Source: Combretum micranthum
Taxonomy: Eukaryota > Streptophyta > Magnoliopsida > Myrtales > Combretaceae
Assembly (NCBI GenBank): GCA_024138025.1
Contig: JAMXBD010000170.1
Span: 868,001 to 932,000, forward strand
DNA length: 64,000 nt
Reading direction: 5' to 3'
Within the stretch, counting starts at the first letter, position 1; each line of letters begins with the position of its first letter. Positions 58,171 through 64,000 of the stretch are shown piece after piece. The position numbers and the translations under genes are program-made. The notes beneath the pieces are model-generated. The model did not search any database and was not told the origin of the DNA. It was given only the letters and a program-made list of their open reading frames with translations.

Positions 58171-58545
58171 ACAAGTAATAGCTATTCAATTTTCACAAGG
58201 CACAATTTTATGGTCCTCTAATATCTTGCAATGATACTGGTCATTAATTATTTTACGACTCAAATCCATACCAACTATATTTGCATCGATAAAACAATTA
58301 ATTTACCACTTATTTAATTCAATTATCATTGTATAACTCTAGCTCCATTAGTGGACGTAAATAAGCATTTAATATGAATGAATTACGTTTTCGCAGGATT
58401 ATAAAATCCCACCAATTAAGGAATAATAAATTATTGTCAAGACACCACGAATTGTCAACCTTTTTTTATTTCTACCCACATTCCTCATGGGTATCAGAAC
58501 TCAAATACCTTAATAACAACACCACAATCCTAGCCTTTAGTGCAC

Positions 58546-58875
58546 TTGCTTATTTGGATTATTAGATTTCATCTGTATCGAATTTGTATCGATAATTTAT
58601 TGGCATTGAATCAGCATCGATTCAATTTGGTCAGTTTATGAGTAAAACTATCGGTTTTTTATCGGTATTATATCTGTATCGGTATCGATAATTTATTGGC
58701 ATTGAATCAGCATAGATTCAATTTAGTCAGTTTATGAGTAAAACTATCAGTTTTTTATCGGTATTATATCTGTATCGGTTTGGTTTGAAAACAAAACTAA
58801 AATGATACCAAACTCGGTATCCAAACAGGCGCAACACCAAAATGATACCAAACCTGGTATCCAAACAGGCGCAAC
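58546..58875. mobile_element. MITE family A copy with internal tandem duplications
   Basis: Ends TGCTTATTTGGATTATTAGA and GGTATCCAAACAGGCGCAAC. A 96-bp unit (GTATCGATAATTTATTGGCA ... ) occurs at 58586 and 58682 almost unchanged, and a 40-bp unit (ACTAAAATGATACCAAACTC ...) at 58796 and 58836. Contains the family words CAGTTTATGAGTAAAACTAT and TTTTTTATCGGTATTATATC. Confidence 0.75.
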
Positions 58876-58993
58876 ATTGTCATCCGATAGTCCCACCATG
58901 CCTATGTTTGGCTTTAACACTCTCATCATCAAATCTTCCCTTCATTGGTAAGACTCTAACCTCCCACCACAACTTATGTTTGTATCAGGCCGC

Positions 58994-59245
58994 TTGTATT
59001 GCATCATGTGGAGGTTACAATGTTATTTTGATGAAAAAATGGATTGCACAAATGTTTCACAATTTAGTTAAGTTAAATTTAATAATAAAAACATATTTGT
59101 AATATGTTTGAGCTTTGTGCAATATATGTTTGTATTTGTTTTTGTTTTGGGTTTGTTGTTTTAGCAGGAGTGCAGGATTTACGTACACCGACAAGCGGGT
59201 ACGAAATGGATTACTAAGCCGGTACATGAAAAATTTTCAAAAGCG
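58994..59245 (+). repeat. Copia LTR 5' part, first of two adjacent copies
   Basis: TGTATTGCATCATGTGGAGG onward runs parallel to the LTR head at 59250: TTATTTTGATGA, TTAGTTAAGTTAAATTTAATA, TTGTAATATG, AGCTTTGTGCAATATATG, TTGTTTTGGGTTT. After 59165 it continues with GCAGGAGTGCAGGATTTACG, which the second copy lacks. Confidence 0.65.
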
Positions 59246-59249
59246 AGAT

Positions 59250-59830
59250 TGTTGAATTATATGGAGGTCACAATCTTATTTTGATGAGAAAATTGATTAC
59301 ACAAACGCTCAATTACTTAGTTGAATTACATTTAATAAGCAATATATATGTGTAATATGATTAAGCTTTGATGTGCAATATATATATTTGTGTTTGTTTT
59401 GTGTTTCTACAGATTGCACAAATGTATACTCTCTCAATTGATATTTGTTTTAGTTGAGCGAAAATGTGAATAGTGTCATGATGAGATTTGTGAGCAAATA
59501 TTGTAATGCACTATTCACATGTTTGCTTATATTTTGTTTGAATATTTTAGTGAAGTCCCCATATGTTCGAGGCATAAGTAAAGTCCCTATATGTTGAGGC
59601 ATTTGTGTGAAGTCCTCTTTGTGAGGCAATTGTTGAAGTCCTCTTGTTGAGACATTGTTTGATTGAATGGATTGTGCGAACTCTTCCTTGAATGAGGCAA
59701 TTGTGGACCGCGGAGACTAGAGCGCGTGCCAAACTCTACATTGAATATAGTCCAAGTTTTTCCTGTTCCTATCTCTTTATTGTTATTGTTGTTTATATTT
59801 GTTGTTATGCATAAATTAGGCTTTAAGTTT
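59250..59830 (+). repeat. Copia LTR copy related to the element at 1-6829
   Basis: Head TGTTGAATTATATGGAGG matches the 3' LTR head at 6022. The tail 59550-59800 matches the LTR at the window start, with about five AGTCCTC...GAGGCA units, GTGGACCGCGGAGACTAG and TATCTCTTTATTG. The middle is shorter than in the 3' LTR at 6022-6829 and lacks the ~20-bp tandem repeat. Flanking coding regions are absent, so it is a solo or stub LTR. Confidence 0.72.
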
Positions 59831-61739
59831 TGAAAATAATTTGATATTAGGCATAATTCACTTTTCTTAAGTGTTACTAGTTTTTAACAACTTGGCTTCC
59901 ACTTAGCTCCCACTCGGCGTTCAACTAGATTCCACTATGCCCCATAATCTAGATTTAATCCATACGATTTATGGTTTACTAACATAGGTTCAACCTAAAT
60001 AGACCATGGCTTATGGCTCAAGTTTAACTTAAATCCATTAAAGCTTGTTATTTAGGTTTGATTTAAACCCATCATGTCTCACGATTCGGGTTCATGGCTT
60101 GCTAGCATAGTGCCAATGGTTAATATAGCAATAGTGGTGGTGTTTTGTACAATACTAACATGGTGGTTTTGAAGTTTAATTGAGTGGTGGTGGTGGTTGG
60201 TAATTAGTGAATTAGTGTTTGGAGCTAAGACAATGGCTATATAGGTCTAGGAAAAAAAATTAATAGGTATCTTAGTAACGTGAGCTCTAAAGTAAGCATT
60301 CTATTATTATTTAATGAAGTACACATGCAATCAATATTTTAGAGATTTGTGGAGGCTTTGTAGTTAAGGAAATAAGGCATTTCCATCTAATAAGCTATGA
60401 GCTAATAGTTAGAAAGTTTGTTTACAATGTTGTTGGGAACTTCTTAAGAGCTAAAGGGAGAAATTTTACACTTTCCCATGTATAAAATATATGTATATGT
60501 ATATCAGGTAAATTGTATATATAATATATTTAGAATATAATATATAGTACCATGTGGAGAATGATATAAATAATTTATCTAGTGGACAACACAAATTCTT
60601 GTGTACTAAACAATGGATATCACAAAAATCCTTATCCTATGCCATGCATGCAAAATGCGGTACAAGTGAATTGTGTTGTTTAGTATTTCCTATATTGTAT
60701 TGTCTAGTTTTTCTTATTCGTCCAATTGTTGCAGCTAAATCCTATTGGACTCACTTTATCTTCCCCTATGGCTCATAAGCTGTAGATTTGAAAATGATAA
60801 ACATCCAGAGTATTCATTAGTTTATAGTATATTTCTAGTTAGTTAAATTCAAATTCCACAATGATCATCACTAGGAAGGGAAAAAATATTGCAATGGATT
60901 CAAAGAAACTAAAAGATTATATTAGGAATAACATTACCAATCATAAGTGATTATTAAATCTAAATCCATCTATAAATATCAATCTTAAAAATGCAATCAA
61001 CACATTTGAGAGATAAAACTCTTACATTGTATAGTAACTTTATAACTAAAAAATAGAAAAAATTTTATCGTAAATTAATTGTATAAGATTGAGACTATCT
61101 ATTGAAACATATCCAAAAGATAATACTTTTTAAAATAACAATATATATTATTTGTAGTTATGGATAATTGTTATAGCTAAATAATAATAAAGTGATTTCA
61201 GCTTTACCAAACATTTATTTACAATAAACAATTAATCAAAAACCACAAAAGAAAAAAGAAATTAACAATTTCCACATGCACTCTCTCTAAATTTTTAATC
61301 TCTTTACTAATATTGTAGAAGTGTTATTTATAATGCCCATTTTGAAAAACTCATTTTAAATCATTGATCATTGTTGGATTTTTTAATCAACTTTAAGTTT
61401 AATGTACATTAAAAAAGTTACGATTTTTTTTACATATGACTTTTTTTAAGAGGGAAATGAAATCCATTATCCTCATTTAGGTGTAAGAATGATAGTTAGG
61501 CGTAGAGAAGTTAAGCTTTAAAACATTTGATATCGAAAAGTTTTGATACGATATATATGAAATGAATTTTTCATAGGGAAGATTCATTAATATTGAAGAG
61601 TATAAAAAATGAAATTGAAGAAGGTGTAACCAATATTTTAGACAGTATGAAAGGATTAATGCAATACTTTCGAAGCAAAGAAATTTAACAATGAAGATCC
61701 AGATGAATTGATGGGAATTAGCCTACCAAATTCTAGAAC
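59831..61739. other. Intergenic, nothing recognised
   Basis: The first ~55 bp (AGGCATAATTCACTTTTCTT) may be copia leader sequence. The rest is AT-rich, with short frames only. Confidence 0.35.
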
Positions 61740-64000
61740 TGTCACGCCTTAAAAGGTATTCTAAACATGACAATCCGCCACATTTAATATTAAAGCTTAA
61801 GTATGACGATCTTAGTCATCCCAAAAGCCTTGATATTGAGTGTTAGGCATACATTCGCAATCATAGAAGACCAAACTTTGAAACAAGTTGTTTAAGAATA
61901 TATCCATAATAGCAAATAAGAATGGAAATCATAACAAATTCATCTTAAATATAGAATATAAGGAGTCTTATAAATATCAAAGGGGCATTCCCTTATCAAA
62001 ATATATAGTTCATCATAGTCTAATCAAAATAATTGCACAGGAGTTTTTACTTAGAAGACTAAATTTGCTTCTAGTCCTTGACTTCATCCAAAAGCTCCAA
62101 GATCCAAAAAGGTAGTACCTTTGAGAAATAACCTTAGGGCTTCAACCACAAATATGGGTACTGTAGAAGGTATCTAAGAGGGGGTAAGCTTACTTGCTTA
62201 GTGAGAATTATTTCCACAATAAAGTACTTGAATAATCGATAATCAAGTAAGTTAATTAAACAAGTATATGAAATGTAATAAACACGTGAGCAAACAATAC
62301 ACATGACTTACCGAAAAATCACGTGTTAAATGGATTTACCCCTTCATTCGGGGTTAGATGTTCCAGGCCATATAGACCGCTTTTCGCAAATAAGGTTTTT
62401 TTAGTTTTATGCAAGCCACTACTAGTCATTAAAAATGTAGTTAATTCGCGTATATACCCACCGTTTAATTTAGGCGACCATTAACCATTAAGTAGAGTTT
62501 TGAACTTTACGGACCTCACCACTATGCCATTGTCCCATCAAGTGTATAGTAGTGAATATAATGTAACTCACTACGCGATATGCATAAATCAATTTAATTA
62601 AGTACTAATGGAAAAATTTTAGATATTTTAATGGGTGATCATAGAATTTGCAGACATATAATCCCTACTCTAAATCAAATATTTATTATAGAGAATTCCC
62701 GCCTTGATATATTTAACATAATTTCAACCATATATGTAAGGCATATGCGTTGTCACATTTTTATCTTTTCTTAATTGTAATGTCACTAATCTACAAGCAA
62801 AAACATAAATATAAGAATGTAGGAAAATAAACTCACTCGGCCATAGTGCAGGCAAACTTCTAGTTGTAGTAATTTTTGAGGTATGGGAAATCGGGCTCCA
62901 TATCACCTAAATAAGAGAAATAACCAAAATGATTATCTTTTGGAAGTTTTACTTAAATTTGCAAATTCTATTTCACTGCATTCTTGAAAATTCATATGGA
63001 GTAAAATTCTAACTTAAAATGGTCATAGCTTGCTCATTTTAACTCGAAACTTCGCATATAATATGTCGTTTTCTACCTACTCAAAAATATTTATCTATTT
63101 CTAAGGTTATTTTTATCAACCAAAAATCTCATAGTAATCATATAGATATTTATATAGTTAAAAAAATCCTTTTTAATACATATGCAACTCATATTATACA
63201 CATGATTCTAATGATATTGTCTTAATCAATAATTTTTCATAAAATAGCTTATCTTGATAGTTTGAAAAAAGTGGAGTTTGATAAATTTATTTTAAGTTAT
63301 TGGAAATAAAAACTAAATTTTTTGAGTCATTAAGTGGATGATATAATTATTTTTCCTTAACTCTAAAGGATAATTTAAGTTCAAAAATTTTAGTCCTTTC
63401 AAGTTATCCACTAATCTCATTCCTTAAGTAGACCTTAAGTAGACCTTGATGAGTTTATTTTAACTTGGTTTGAAAAGCTTGTCTTGACCTTTGTGCTTAT
63501 TAAAGTTCACACAAATAAGTTTTTAAGATAAATTTGTATAATAAAGAATTACCAACCTTAAGGTTTTAAAAGATAATTTTATTTCTATAGTTTGAAAAGA
63601 GGGTAAGGATTACTTAGTTCAAATTTGAAAAAGTCCTTACATATCAACAATACTAAAATCTATGATGAACTTGTCTAAAATTCTTTGAAAAGCATTTTGT
63701 TAAAATAAAATTATAAAATCTTAATTAAACATTTCCTAAGCAATAAAATTGCATTCTCATAGTGAGTTGAGCTTATTTTCTTTTACTTAAGAAATAACTT
63801 TTTATTTTTATTAAGACAACAACTACATAACTATGCATAATCATGAGTTTATAATTAAGTAACATAACAAAAATATGAAAGATGGGAAATATGAAATAAG
63901 TACATAATAAATATCAAGTATTGGAAGTCTTAGCTTGTTTCAAGGCTTTCCGGACTTAGACATGGGCAAGTCCAAAAAGAAAAAATAAGAAAATTTGTTT
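61740..64000 (+). repeat. Probable gypsy-type LTR start, running off the window
   Basis: From TGTCACGCCTTAAAAGG the sequence follows a pattern I know from plant gypsy LTRs: a TGTCACGCC start, GACAATCCGCCAC, ACGATCTTAGTCATC, GAGGGGGTAAGCTTACTTGC followed by TTAGTGAGAA, TTCGGGGTTAGATGTTCCAG with ATATAGACCGCTTTTCGCA, and CACCACTATGCCATTGTC. No second LTR or coding region is visible. The end of the LTR cannot be placed, and sequence beyond about 63000 has no recognisable signal. Confidence 0.4.

Noticed and set aside
1..64000. CRISPR-like arrays, defence systems, rRNA or organelle DNA
   Set aside because: The regular repeats seen are LTR or MITE units; no cas-like, ribosomal or organelle sequence was recognised.

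Overview
This window is nuclear DNA of a flowering plant. It is strongly AT-rich, carries plant-type copia, gypsy and TRIM retrotransposons and many terminal-inverted-repeat MITEs, and holds a single recognisable host gene with GT-AG introns. The species cannot be named from the sequence. No rRNA, tRNA, CRISPR or bacterial feature was seen. Almost everything outside the one gene is decayed mobile DNA or anonymous AT-rich sequence.

Layout. (1) 1-6829: a decayed SIRE/Maximus-like Ty1/copia retrotransposon on the + strand. LTR end, gag, protease, integrase, reverse transcriptase, RNase H, polypurine tract and 3' LTR can all be followed, each broken by stops or frameshifts, with several catalytic residues lost. 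(2) 6830-18346: a Ty3/gypsy-type element on the - strand nested in the copia 3' LTR. Two ~575-bp direct LTRs and a CGTTA duplication on both sides define it. It has gag and aspartic protease remnants, no visible polymerase, and a fragment resembling the start of a plant ankyrin-repeat gene. (3) 18.4-34.7 kb: intergenic DNA with MITEs, a 410-bp foldback, a TIR element and an almost completely truncated retroposon footprint. (4) 35.1-37.3 kb: pieces of a second copia element, with one piece inverted relative to its LTR/PBS end. (5) 38.9-47.8 kb: a Mutator-like composite element with exon-like interior, a hAT-like element with a near-perfect 8-bp duplication, more MITEs, and a complete 435-bp TRIM with 121-bp LTRs and a TAAAC duplication. 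(6) 47.8-52.5 kb: sparse. (7) 52.5-58.2 kb: the host gene, a three-coding-exon, 205-residue multi-pass membrane protein whose 2.7-kb second intron is full of MITEs. (8) 58.5-64 kb: a MITE with internal tandem duplications, two adjacent LTR 5' halves of the copia family seen at the start of the window, and the beginning of what looks like a gypsy LTR running off the end.

The parts do not form a pathway. The strongest observations are structural: a nested nonautonomous element carrying host-gene sequence, two MITE families present in many copies (one with exact 9-bp duplications), and a foldback able to form a long hairpin RNA. I found no convincing evidence of a new biological system beyond these.
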